This document shows positions 17,954 through 25,681 of a stretch of 64,000 nt of DNA, in pieces. Made by a program: the position numbers and the translations under genes. This DNA is from Rathayibacter sp. SW19 (lineage in GTDB: Bacteria > Actinomycetota > Actinomycetes > Actinomycetales > Microbacteriaceae), in the NCBI RefSeq assembly GCF_030866825.1, contig NZ_CP133020.1:744001-808000 (forward strand), read 5' to 3'. Under the pieces are notes generated by a model that was given only the letters and a program-made list of their open reading frames with translations, had not been told where the DNA came from and did no database searches. How positions within the stretch are numbered: position 1 is the first letter of the stretch; each line of letters starts with the position of its first letter.

Positions 17954-18870
17954 TGACCGCAACGTCGATCAACACCGCGGCATCCGCTCGTCCAAAGCGG
18001 CTGCCACAGGAAAAACGACACAAGAAGAGCCACTGGGGAACCTACCTTTTTCTCACAGTGATGGCTGTGATGTGGCTGATCCCACTGGCGTGGGCGCTGT
18101 ATACCTCGCTGCGGCCCAAGGCGGCAACGGACAAGTACGGCTACTTCAGCATTGCCGGGCCGTTCAACTTCGACAACTTCGCGCAGGCCTGGAACCAGGG
18201 CGGGTTCATCAACTACTTCGGCAACTCGCTGATCATCACGGTGCCCGCGGTGATCCTGACCTTGTTCTTCGCGTCGATGATGGCGTTCGCCGTGAGCCGT
18301 TTCAGCTGGAAGTTCAACGTCACCCTGTTGATCGCTTTCACGGCGGGCAACCTGTTGCCGCCGCAGGTGCTAGCGGCGCCGCTGTTCGAGGTGTTCAAGA
18401 ACTTCACACTGCCGTATTGGGTCAGTGATTCCGGCAGCCTGCTCAATACGTTCTTCAGCGTGATCGCAGTGAACACGGCATTTCAGATCGGATTCTGCAC
18501 TTTTGTGCTGTCGAACTTCATGAAGGCCATCCCGGTGGAGCTGAGCGAGGCCGCCCGCGTCGACGGTGCAGGCGTGTGGCGGCACTATTGGTCGATCATC
18601 ATGCCGTTGTGCCGGCCGGCGCTGGCTGCGCTCGGCACTCTCGAAGTAATCTTCATCTACAACGACTATTTCTGGCCGTTGATTTTCATTCAGAGCGGGG
18701 ACAAGCTCCCGGTCACGACCGCGATCAATAATCTCAAGGGCCAATTCCTCTCGGATTACAACCTGCTGGCGGCCGGAGCGGTGATCACCGTCATTCCGAC
18801 GTTGATCATCTACCTGGTTCTGCAGCGACAGTTCGTCGCGGGGCTGACGCTGGGTGCGAGTAAGGGATAA
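17953..18870 (+). CDS. Carbohydrate ABC transporter permease (MalG-like)
   Basis: A 305-residue permease whose ATG overlaps the preceding stop. It has a basic N-terminus, six membrane segments and the EAA-loop motif LSEAARVDGAGVWRHYWSII followed by MPLCRPALAA. It is the second half of the channel. The 14-bp gap to the regulator gene suggests that all four genes share a transcript from the promoter near 15600. Confidence 0.95.
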   Translation: MTATSINTAASARPKRLPQEKRHKKSHWGTYLFLTVMAVMWLIPLAWALYTSLRPKAATDKYGYFSIAGPFNFDNFAQAWNQGGFINYFGNSLIITVPAVILTLFFASMMAFAVSRFSWKFNVTLLIAFTAGNLLPPQVLAAPLFEVFKNFTLPYWVSDSGSLLNTFFSVIAVNTAFQIGFCTFVLSNFMKAIPVELSEAARVDGAGVWRHYWSIIMPLCRPALAALGTLEVIFIYNDYFWPLIFIQSGDKLPVTTAINNLKGQFLSDYNLLAAGAVITVIPTLIIYLVLQRQFVAGLTLGASKG

Positions 18871-18884
18871 GGGGTTACGCGACA

Positions 18885-19679
18885 ATGATGCTCGCCGCCG
18901 CGCGCCAGAATGCGATCGTCGCTCGGGTGCGCCAACGCGGCACCGTGCGGGTGACCGAACTCGCGTCGCTACTCAGTGTGTCGGAGATGACGATCCGGCG
19001 GGACATCGAAGTGCTCGCCGGCGACGGCTTGCTTGACCGGGTGCACGGCGGCGCGAAACTGCCCGGCGGTCTCAGCACAGACGAACCCGGCTTCGAGACA
19101 AAGTTGGAACTCGAGGAGCGTGAGAAGGAGGCGATCGCCCGTGAGGCGCTGAGTTTCGCGCAGCCAGGCGGGGCGATCGGCCTGAGCGCGGGCACGACGA
19201 CGTGGCGACTGGCCCGACTGCTCCTGACGATTCCGCGGCTCACGATCGTCACCAACTCCGTGCAGATCGCAAGCGTCTTCTATCAACACCCGGCGGATGT
19301 CGGCGGCGCGCCCCAGGTGATCCTCACCGGGGGCGAGCACACGCCATCCGACGCCTTGGTCGGGCCGATCGCTATCTCGGCGCTGCGCCAGTTGCACCTG
19401 GACACGCTGTTCCTCGGCGTGCACGGCATGGACGAGAGCGTCGGCTTCACCACACCGAACCTCCTGGAAGCCGAGGCGAATCGAGCATTCGTCGCAGCCG
19501 CTCGACGTGTTGTCGTGCTCGCGGACCACACCAAGTGGGGCACGATCGGCATGAGCACGTTCGCGCAGTTGGCTGAGGCATCCGTCGTCATCAGCGACGA
19601 CGGATTGTCTGCCCACGCTCGCGAAGTTCTGAGCGCTCAGGCCGGCGAGCTTCGACTGGTCTCGCCCGCTACTCGCTGA
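18885..19679 (+). CDS. DeoR/GlpR family transcriptional regulator
   Basis: A 264-residue protein with an N-terminal DeoR-type winged HTH (VRVTELASLLSVSEMTIRRD, then LAGDGLLDRVHGGAK) and a C-terminal sugar-phosphate sensor domain of the DeoRC type with GLSAGTTTW, LTIVTNS, ILTGGEH and the terminal VLADHTKWG. Members usually repress sugar uptake and catabolic genes and are released by a phosphorylated sugar. Lying last in the transporter operon, it probably controls that operon, possibly through the inverted repeat at 15583. The ATG at 18885 is followed by a second ATG at 18888; either may start, and AAGGGG lies upstream. Confidence 0.95.
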   Translation: MMLAAARQNAIVARVRQRGTVRVTELASLLSVSEMTIRRDIEVLAGDGLLDRVHGGAKLPGGLSTDEPGFETKLELEEREKEAIAREALSFAQPGGAIGLSAGTTTWRLARLLLTIPRLTIVTNSVQIASVFYQHPADVGGAPQVILTGGEHTPSDALVGPIAISALRQLHLDTLFLGVHGMDESVGFTTPNLLEAEANRAFVAAARRVVVLADHTKWGTIGMSTFAQLAEASVVISDDGLSAHAREVLSAQAGELRLVSPATR

Positions 19680-19697
19680 CGGATGCCTGCGGGCGCT

Positions 19698-20174
19698 TCA
19701 GCGCACCATCCGCACCTCGGCGATGCCGTCGAATCGCGTCGCGCCGTCCGGCTCGAAGCCCTTTTTGGCATAGAAAGCGTGGGCGCGCGGGTTGTCTTCT
19801 GCCACCCAGAGCGTTGCGGGCGCGTCGCCGATGACGGCCTCGAGGAGTGCGGACCCGACGCCCGTTCCGTACATGGACTCGAGCGTGTAAATGGTGAACA
19901 GCTCGAGATCGCGGGTGCCGTCATCGTCGCGGGTGGGGCCGGCGCTGGCGAAGCCGATGATGTTGCCGTCGTACTCGGCAACCGCGCAGCGAGTGGTCGT
20001 CTCGTTCTCGATGACGTGCCGCCACCAGGTGGCGCGACGCTCCTCAGACAGGTTCGCGAGCACCTTTTCCGACATGACGCCCAAGTACGTCTGGCGCCAC
20101 GCTTGAACGTGCACGTGGGCGATTCCCTCGGCGTCATTCGGTCGCGCGGTACGGACAGATGCAGCCGAGGTCAT
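19698..20174 (-). CDS. GNAT family N-acetyltransferase
   Basis: A 158-residue GNAT-fold acetyltransferase. It opens RTARPNDAEGIAHVHVQAWR, followed by the strand-4/P-loop region LESMYGTGVGSALLEAVIG (acetyl-CoA binding Q/RxxGxG/A, here YGTGVGS) and LWVAEDNPRAHAFYAKKGF, typical of the C-terminal half. The substrate is unknown. Convergent with the DeoR-type gene (19 bp between stops). Its upstream region contains a long dyad-repeat array. Confidence 0.9.
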   Translation of the reverse strand: MTSAASVRTARPNDAEGIAHVHVQAWRQTYLGVMSEKVLANLSEERRATWWRHVIENETTTRCAVAEYDGNIIGFASAGPTRDDDGTRDLELFTIYTLESMYGTGVGSALLEAVIGDAPATLWVAEDNPRAHAFYAKKGFEPDGATRFDGIAEVRMVR

Positions 20175-20213
20175 ACTTCGATCGTATCGGAGCGCGCATC
20201 CGAAGACTCGGGA

Positions 20214-20636
20214 AGGTCTCGATGCGCCTGCTCGCCCTTCGGCTGCGCTCAGGGATACTCGAGCGATACTCGTTGGTCGAGTAAGGAGCGCTAGCGACTG
20301 TATCGAGACCCCGTGAGCCGGTCTAAAGGGGGTCTCGATACGCCTGCTCGCTGCGCTCGCGGGCTACTCGACCAGCGGTACTCGTTGGTCGAGTAAGGAG
20401 CGCCAGCGACTGTATCGAGACCCGGTGAGCCGATCTGTGGGGGTCTCGATACGCCTGCTCGCCCTTCGGCTGCGCTCAGGGACCGAAGCTCGCGGGCTAC
20501 TCGACCGGCGAGTTCCGGTGGTCGAGTAAGGAGCGCCAGCGACTGTATCGAGACCTGGTGAGCCGGTCTCAAGGGGGGTCTCGATACGCCTGCTCGCTGC
20601 GCTCGCGGGCTACTCGACCAGCGAAGGAGCGACGGG
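20214..20636. repeat. Seven-unit dyad-repeat array (464-bp gene-free gap)
   Basis: Seven copies in alternating orientation fill nearly the whole gap between the DEAD-box helicase stop and the GNAT start. Two loop classes are present: the short form (CTCGCTGCGCTCGCGG) and a long form with an inner CCCTTCGGCTGCGCTCAGGG hairpin. Spacers such as GGTGAGCCGGTCT also recur, so parts of the array seem to have been duplicated as blocks. I see no gene here. Confidence 0.92.
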
Positions 20637-20638
20637 CC

Positions 20639-22321
20639 TCAGCCCTGGGCGCGCCGCGAGCCGCGACCGCGACCGGTTCCGGAGTTGCCGCCGACCAGGC
20701 TGCCGACGCGCAGGTGGCCGGAGCGACCCGATTGACCGGATGCGGCAGAGCGACCCGACTGACCCGAACGGGGCTGCGACGAGCCATGCTGCTGCGACGA
20801 GCCCTGCGACCGCGGGCCGCCGGCCTGCTGCCCGCGACCGCGTTGAGCGCGGCCGTCGCCGGAAGCAGCCGGAGCGGTTTCACCCGAACGCGCAGGACGA
20901 CCCGAACGGTCACGGCGCGGGCGCGAGGTGCCGGCATCCGCACTCTCACGTCCATCACGTCCGTCACGACCACCGCGCTTGCGTTGCGCGTTGGCGCCGT
21001 TCGAGCGGCCGCCACCGCCCTGCTGCTGAAGCTGCTTCGGCTGTGGCTTCACGTAGGCCGCAACCTCGCCGACCATTTCGAGCACCTCGGGGGAGGTCGG
21101 CGTGACGGCGATCGGGGTCACCTTGATCGCTGCTTTGCGCAGCAACTGGGCGAGGTCCTTCTTCTGAGTCGGAAGGCAGATCGTCACGACGTCACCGGCG
21201 CTGCCCGCACGTGCGGTGCGGCCGGAACGGTGCAGGTACGCCTTGTGCTCCATCGGCGGGTCGACGTGGATGACCAGCTCGACGTTGTCGATGTCGATGC
21301 CGCGCGCGGCGACATCCGTTGCGACGAGCACCCGGGCGTCACCCGCGGCGAACGTCGCGAGATTGCGGTCGCGCTGCGGCTGGGACAGGTTGCCGTGCAG
21401 GTCGACCGACGGGATGCCCGCCTCCGTCAGCTGCTTCGCCAACTTCTTCGCGTGGTGCTTGGTGCGCATGAACAGGATGCGTCGGCCGGTTCCCGATGCA
21501 AGCGTGCGAATCAGCGCGGTCTTCTCCTCGACGCTGCCGATCTCGAAGACGTGGTGCGTCATCGCGGCGACGGGGGAGTTGGCCTCATCGACCTCGTGGT
21601 GCTTCGGGTTGTGCAGGAAACGCTTGACGATCTTGTCGACACCGTTGTCCAGGGTGGCGGAGAAAAGCATCCGCTGGCCGTTCATCGGCGTCTTGTCGAG
21701 GATGCGCGTGACAACAGGTAAGAAGCCCAGGTCGGCCATGTGGTCGGCCTCGTCGAGCACAGTGATCTCGATGGCGTCGAGGGTGACGAATCCTTGGTGC
21801 ATCAGGTCTTCGAGGCGGCCCGGGCAGGCGACGACGATGTCGACGCCGGCCTTGAGTGCTGCGACCTGGCGGTTCTGGCTGATGCCGCCGAAGATCGTGG
21901 TGGTCTTGAGGTTGTACGCGGCGGCCAGCGGTGCCAGCACGGTATCGATCTGGGTCGCCAGTTCACGGGTCGGAGCGAGCACAAGCGCAAGTGGGCGGCC
22001 CGGGCGACGTGCACCACCGGACAGGGTCGTGCCGAGGCGCGCGGCAATCGGCAGCGAGAAGGCGAGGGTCTTGCCCGAGCCGGTTTTGCCGCGGCCGAGC
22101 ACGTCGCGCCCTGCGAGCGTGTCGGGCAGGGTGTCGGCCTGGATCGGGAACGGCGAGGTCTTGCCGTCGGCGGTCAGCACGGCCAGGAGCGGTGCGGGCA
22201 CGCCGAGTGCGGCGAAGCTTGTGTCGGAGGTGGTTGCGTTGGACGCGCCTGCTTTGGGCGCAGCAGTTGTGGGCACAGCAGTGTTGGGCACAGTTGTGTT
22301 GGTCAGGGTTGTTTCAGTCAA
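20639..22321 (-). CDS. DEAD-box RNA helicase (RhlE-like) with long basic tail
   Basis: A 560-residue DEAD-box ATPase expected to unwind RNA duplexes in ribosome assembly or cold/stress adaptation. In order: Q-motif SPFPIQADTLPDTLAG, Walker A GRGKTGSGKTLAF, motif Ia APTRELATQ, motif II VLDEADHMADLGF, motif III LFSATLD, motif V ATDVAARGIDIDNV and motif VI HRSGRTARAG. The N-terminus is Thr/Ala/Pro low complexity. The C-terminus is a disordered Arg/Gly/Ser/Gln tail (GGGGRSNG, SGQSGRSG) typical of RNA annealing tails. A 333-bp gap with a hairpin lies upstream and may be a long leader. Confidence 0.95.
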   Translation of the reverse strand: MTETTLTNTTVPNTAVPTTAAPKAGASNATTSDTSFAALGVPAPLLAVLTADGKTSPFPIQADTLPDTLAGRDVLGRGKTGSGKTLAFSLPIAARLGTTLSGGARRPGRPLALVLAPTRELATQIDTVLAPLAAAYNLKTTTIFGGISQNRQVAALKAGVDIVVACPGRLEDLMHQGFVTLDAIEITVLDEADHMADLGFLPVVTRILDKTPMNGQRMLFSATLDNGVDKIVKRFLHNPKHHEVDEANSPVAAMTHHVFEIGSVEEKTALIRTLASGTGRRILFMRTKHHAKKLAKQLTEAGIPSVDLHGNLSQPQRDRNLATFAAGDARVLVATDVAARGIDIDNVELVIHVDPPMEHKAYLHRSGRTARAGSAGDVVTICLPTQKKDLAQLLRKAAIKVTPIAVTPTSPEVLEMVGEVAAYVKPQPKQLQQQGGGGRSNGANAQRKRGGRDGRDGRESADAGTSRPRRDRSGRPARSGETAPAASGDGRAQRGRGQQAGGPRSQGSSQQHGSSQPRSGQSGRSAASGQSGRSGHLRVGSLVGGNSGTGRGRGSRRAQG

Positions 22322-22426
22322 AAGTTGGTGCCTTTCGGGGCATCATCCGGCGGGCGTGGCTGGGCCAAGCGCATCCGGAAAGGTGGCGAAGGTGCCGATG
22401 GGCACATCCGTTCGCCGTAAGCAACG

Positions 22427-22444
22427 GTGCAAAAGACTTTGCAC
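22427..22444 (-). promoter_or_regulatory. Hairpin in the upstream region of the DEAD-box helicase gene
   Basis: Perfect 7-bp inverted repeat GTGCAAA-AGAC-TTTGCAC, about 105 bp upstream of the helicase start, in a 333-bp gap (22322-22654) that otherwise holds only one dyad-repeat unit near its far end. It could be an operator or leader-RNA hairpin. Function is unproven. Confidence 0.4.
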
Positions 22445-22605
22445 AGATCGTCAGAAATCGAGGTCCGAATCATCCGTAAGAGAATTCAGCCGCAACATGA
22501 AGAGGGGCGTTCTACGACGCAGGGAGTCCGTCGTGGACTCGCAAGTAGCTTCAGCATAGCGGATGCGCCCGGGCGGCTGCTGCACGCGGCGTTGGCCGTA
22601 GGGAG

Positions 22606-22648
22606 TGCGGGTCTCGATACGCTCGTTCCTCGCTACTCGACCGCCGGT
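22606..22648. repeat. Single dyad-repeat unit
   Basis: One copy, GGTCTCGATACGCTCG followed by CCTCGCTACTCGACCGCCGG, immediately downstream of the SDR stop codon and in the gap before the DEAD-box gene. Confidence 0.85.
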
Positions 22649-22654
22649 GTGGGG

Positions 22655-23554
22655 TCAGCCGGCGGCCGGCTCGGTCGGCGTCATCACCTGCGGTGTGCTC
22701 TGGTGCACCCACCCGCTCGTCATCGTCTGCACGGCGGAGCCGTTCAGGTCCGCGAGCTTCACACCGACGAAAGCGGATGCCGCAGGCGAGGTCTGCACAC
22801 GGGCGGGCGGGGCATCCGCTGTGAGAAGGTCGACGATGACCGCGGCGACATCACTCGCGCTCTGCGCCCGTGCGCTGCTGAACTGTTGCTGTGTGCGTTG
22901 CAGGTAGCCGAGCATCGCCGGGGCGTAGTCGCCGGCGGCCGCGATCATGGCGGGCGCGTCGGCGCCGACGTTGGCGACGAACTCTGTACTGACCGGCCCC
23001 GGCTCGACGACGTTGACCCGCACGCCGACGGTTGCGGCGACCGGTGTCAGCGACTCCATGAACCCTTCGACGGCGAATTTGGAGGAGCAATACGCCTCGT
23101 TGAACGGCTGACCGACAGCGCCGCCGACGCTTGAGACCGTGATCAGGCATCCCCTAGACGCGCGCAGATGCGTGAAAGCAGCCTTTGTCAGGGTGACGAC
23201 GCTGAAGAAGTTCGTTTCCATAACGGCGCGCACCGCGTCGACGGATTCCAGTTCGATCGTGCCGACGTGCCCGGCTCCGGCGTTGTTGATGACGGCGTCG
23301 AGTCGACCGTAGTCAGCGATGATTCCGTCAACGCAGCCCTGTATTGCTGCAGCGTCCGTCACGTCGAGCGAGCGGATGTCGATACTCACGCCGGCCGCGC
23401 TGGCTGCGGTACGGAGAGCGTCCGCTTTGTGCTCGTCGTTCTGGAGATTGCGCATCGTGGCGATGACGCGATGCCCGGCGGCCCCGGCCGCCACGGCGGT
23501 GGCCAGACCGATGCCGGACGAAGTGCCGGTGATCAGAACAACGGATGAGGGCAT
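22655..23554 (-). CDS. Short-chain dehydrogenase/reductase (SDR)
   Basis: A 299-residue classical SDR from ATG 23554, preceded by AAGGAG. The cofactor loop LITGTSSGIGLATA, the NNAGAGH motif, the catalytic Ser region ITVSSVGG, YCSSKFAVEGF (Tyr and Lys of the active site) and the VVEPGPVSTEF motif are all present. The basic residue after the first glycine motif (ATMRN) suggests NADP(H). The substrate is unknown. The frame remains open above the start, but that region overlaps the divergent deaminase promoter and was excluded. Divergent from the deaminase gene. Confidence 0.92.
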   Translation of the reverse strand: MPSSVVLITGTSSGIGLATAVAAGAAGHRVIATMRNLQNDEHKADALRTAASAAGVSIDIRSLDVTDAAAIQGCVDGIIADYGRLDAVINNAGAGHVGTIELESVDAVRAVMETNFFSVVTLTKAAFTHLRASRGCLITVSSVGGAVGQPFNEAYCSSKFAVEGFMESLTPVAATVGVRVNVVEPGPVSTEFVANVGADAPAMIAAAGDYAPAMLGYLQRTQQQFSSARAQSASDVAAVIVDLLTADAPPARVQTSPAASAFVGVKLADLNGSAVQTMTSGWVHQSTPQVMTPTEPAAG

Positions 23555-23678
23555 GATGGGCTCCTTCGCACGGGCCGTCGAGGGAAGGCCTTCACTGCTG
23601 AACGCTACTCGCGTATCGTGCTTGGCAGTGGGCGCACTTCGACGTCGAGGCAGGGCAGCACGCAGGAGGGCGAGGAAC

Positions 23679-24221
23679 ATGACGGAAGCGGCATCCGAAG
23701 CGGCAGCTGAGCCGACGCCCGAAGTGGCACCCGAGCCGGCATCGGCGGAGCTCAGCCCGCCTGACCTTACACACCTCAGGCGCTGCATCGCGTTGGCGCG
23801 CACCGCCCGCGATCGCGGCGATCACCCGTTCGGTGCGCTGCTTCTCACCGCCGACGGCGTCGTGATCGAGGCCATGAACACGGTCAACTCGGGTTCGGAC
23901 CCGATCGGGCACGCTGAAACGAACCTCGTGCGGCTTGCCGGCCGGCGACTGGATGCCGCGACCCTTGCCGCGAGCACCCTGTACACCAGCACCGAGCCCT
24001 GTGCGATGTGTGCCGGTGCGATCTACTGGTCCGGAATCGCGCGGGTGGTCTACGCGCTCTCCGAAGCCGCCCTGCGCGGCATGGTCAGCACGCAGTCCGG
24101 CGTGCCGACCCTTGCGCTGCCGTGCCGTGAAGTGTTCGCGCATGGCGGGCGCGCGATCGCGGTGGATGGCCCGGCCGACCTGCCCGAGGCATCCGAAGTG
24201 CACGCCGGCTTCTGGGGCTGA
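23679..24221 (+). CDS. Nucleoside/guanine deaminase-like enzyme (CDA fold)
   Basis: A 180-residue zinc deaminase. After an Ala/Glu/Pro-rich N-terminal extension come DHPFGALLLTADG, the HAE motif (GHAETN, zinc His and catalytic Glu) and the PCAMCAGAIYWSGI motif with two zinc Cys, the standard cytidine/guanine/tRNA-adenosine deaminase layout. The C-terminal part resembles guanine deaminase or nucleoside deaminases rather than TadA, but the substrate is not certain. The start at 23679 follows AGGAGGG. A short GC-rich 12-bp tandem repeat (GGGCGAGTCGGC, about 24246-24292) lies downstream. Confidence 0.9.
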   Translation: MTEAASEAAAEPTPEVAPEPASAELSPPDLTHLRRCIALARTARDRGDHPFGALLLTADGVVIEAMNTVNSGSDPIGHAETNLVRLAGRRLDAATLAASTLYTSTEPCAMCAGAIYWSGIARVVYALSEAALRGMVSTQSGVPTLALPCREVFAHGGRAIAVDGPADLPEASEVHAGFWG

Positions 24222-24383
24222 CGGGCTCTTTGGCAGGTGCCCGCCGGGCGGGCGAGTCGGCGGGCGAGTCGGCGGGCGCGTCGTCGGGCGCATGCCGCGA
24301 GGTTGTGCGTTGCTGCAATCTGCGGGCGCCCCTTGTCTGGGTGTTTGGGCGGGTTTATCGTATGGGTGCAACGAAGGACACTC

Positions 24384-25253
24384 ATGGGCTTCATGCTGAG
24401 TAGCGCGTTGAAAGCGCACCTGAACGAATTGAGACTCGAACCCGTCGGCAAACGCGTGCGGGCACAACTCGGCGGAGTAACCGCCCTCGACAGCCAGCGT
24501 GCCGTGTTGGTCTGGGAGCCGCGCCGCGTCGTCCCATCGTATGCAGTGCCCGTCACCGACGTTTGTGGCAGCGTTGACGAAGCGACACCGATTGTCGCGG
24601 TCAGCCCTGCCGTCGCACTGGCTCCGGGGGTTGCGGTGACCGTGACGGCAGCGGTCGCCCCGGAGGTCAAACGGCGGCCTGTCTGGGATCCGCGAGTGCC
24701 TTTCGCCGTGCGTGATACTGCGGGCAGATGCGTTGTCATCAGCATTGCGGGAACGGATGCCGTCGCCTCCGGGTTCCAGCCGGACGACTCTGATCTAGCG
24801 AACTACGTGATCCTCGATTTCAACGGCTTCGACACCTGGCTCGAAGACGACGACGAAATCGTCAGCCACCCGCACGACCCGTTCTCGCGCATCGACATCC
24901 GGCACACGTCGCGGCAGGTGCACGTGTCGCTGCACGGCCACCCGATTGCGGCGAGCACGAATGTGCGCATCCTGTATGAGACCGGACTGCCACCGCGCTA
25001 CTACTTTCCTCGCGAGGACATCCAAGTGGAGCTCACTGCGTCGCAAACCGTCACGCGGTGCGCATATAAGGGGACGGCGACGTATTACTCACCCGTTGTA
25101 GGCGGCGTCGCCGTGCCCGACCTCGCCTGGTCATACGAGGATCCCCTGGTCGACGCAGCGGGTGTGGCCGGGTGCGTGGCCTTCTTCACGGAACGAGTCG
25201 ATGTGGCGATCGACGGCGAGCTGCAGGCGCGCCCTCACACCGCCTGGTCGTAG
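24384..25253 (+). CDS. Two-domain DUF427 protein
   Basis: A 289-residue cytoplasmic protein from ATG 24384, preceded by GAAGGA. The N-terminal part has KRVRAQLGGVTALDS and VLVWEPRRVVPSYAVP, the substrate-like strand pattern of DUF427. The C-terminal half repeats the fold: STNVRILYETGLPPRYYFPR, KGTATYYSPVVGG, DLAWSYEDPLVDAAG and VAFFTERVDVAIDGE. Duplicated DUF427 proteins are frequent in actinobacteria; their biochemical role is unknown. A single-domain relative lies at 29713. Confidence 0.9.
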   Translation: MGFMLSSALKAHLNELRLEPVGKRVRAQLGGVTALDSQRAVLVWEPRRVVPSYAVPVTDVCGSVDEATPIVAVSPAVALAPGVAVTVTAAVAPEVKRRPVWDPRVPFAVRDTAGRCVVISIAGTDAVASGFQPDDSDLANYVILDFNGFDTWLEDDDEIVSHPHDPFSRIDIRHTSRQVHVSLHGHPIAASTNVRILYETGLPPRYYFPREDIQVELTASQTVTRCAYKGTATYYSPVVGGVAVPDLAWSYEDPLVDAAGVAGCVAFFTERVDVAIDGELQARPHTAWS

Positions 25254-25296
25254 CGACGCGCGGCACCGGTCCGGTGCGCGGCGGGCGGCCCTTCCC

Positions 25297-25573
25297 GCTG
25301 GTCGAGTAGCCGGCGAGCGCAGTGAGCAGGCGTATCGAGACCCGTCCGCCGGCGTGCAGGGTTTGGTCTCGATACGCGTATTCGCTGCGCTCATGCGCAC
25401 TCGACCAACGGGTTTGCTGGTCGAGTAGCCCGCGAGCTTCGGTCCCTGAGCGCAGCCGAAGGGCGAGCAGGCGTATCGAGACCCGTGCGCCGGCGTTGGG
25501 GGTCTCGATACGCGTACTCGCTACGCTCGTGCGCTACTCGACCACCGGGTTTGCCGGTCGAGTAGCCGGCGAG
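25297..25573. repeat. Dyad-repeat array between DUF427 and helR genes
   Basis: Four full units in alternating orientation plus a fifth truncated unit (GGTCGAGTAGCCGGCGAG) within a 428-bp gene-free gap. One unit is the long-loop type with CTTCGGTCCCTGAGCG. The last 100 bp before helR hold a possible -10-like TAGACT and no further element. Confidence 0.9.
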
Positions 25574-25681
25574 CCGTCGTCAGGCGACGCGACTAGACTG
25601 GGTTGTCCGCAATTCGGCACGGGCGATTCCCACGCGGGTGCGTAGCTGACGCGGCAATGCCGATGATAACCGAGGGGCTGC

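Noticed and set aside
20214..20636. Dyad arrays considered as CRISPR arrays
   Set aside because: Units alternate in orientation, spacers are short and themselves repeated, and no cas genes are near. They are palindromic element arrays.
25574..25681. Rifamycin-associated promoter element upstream of helR
   Set aside because: No GGGGCTTGC/GCAAGCCCC dyad is present in this interval.
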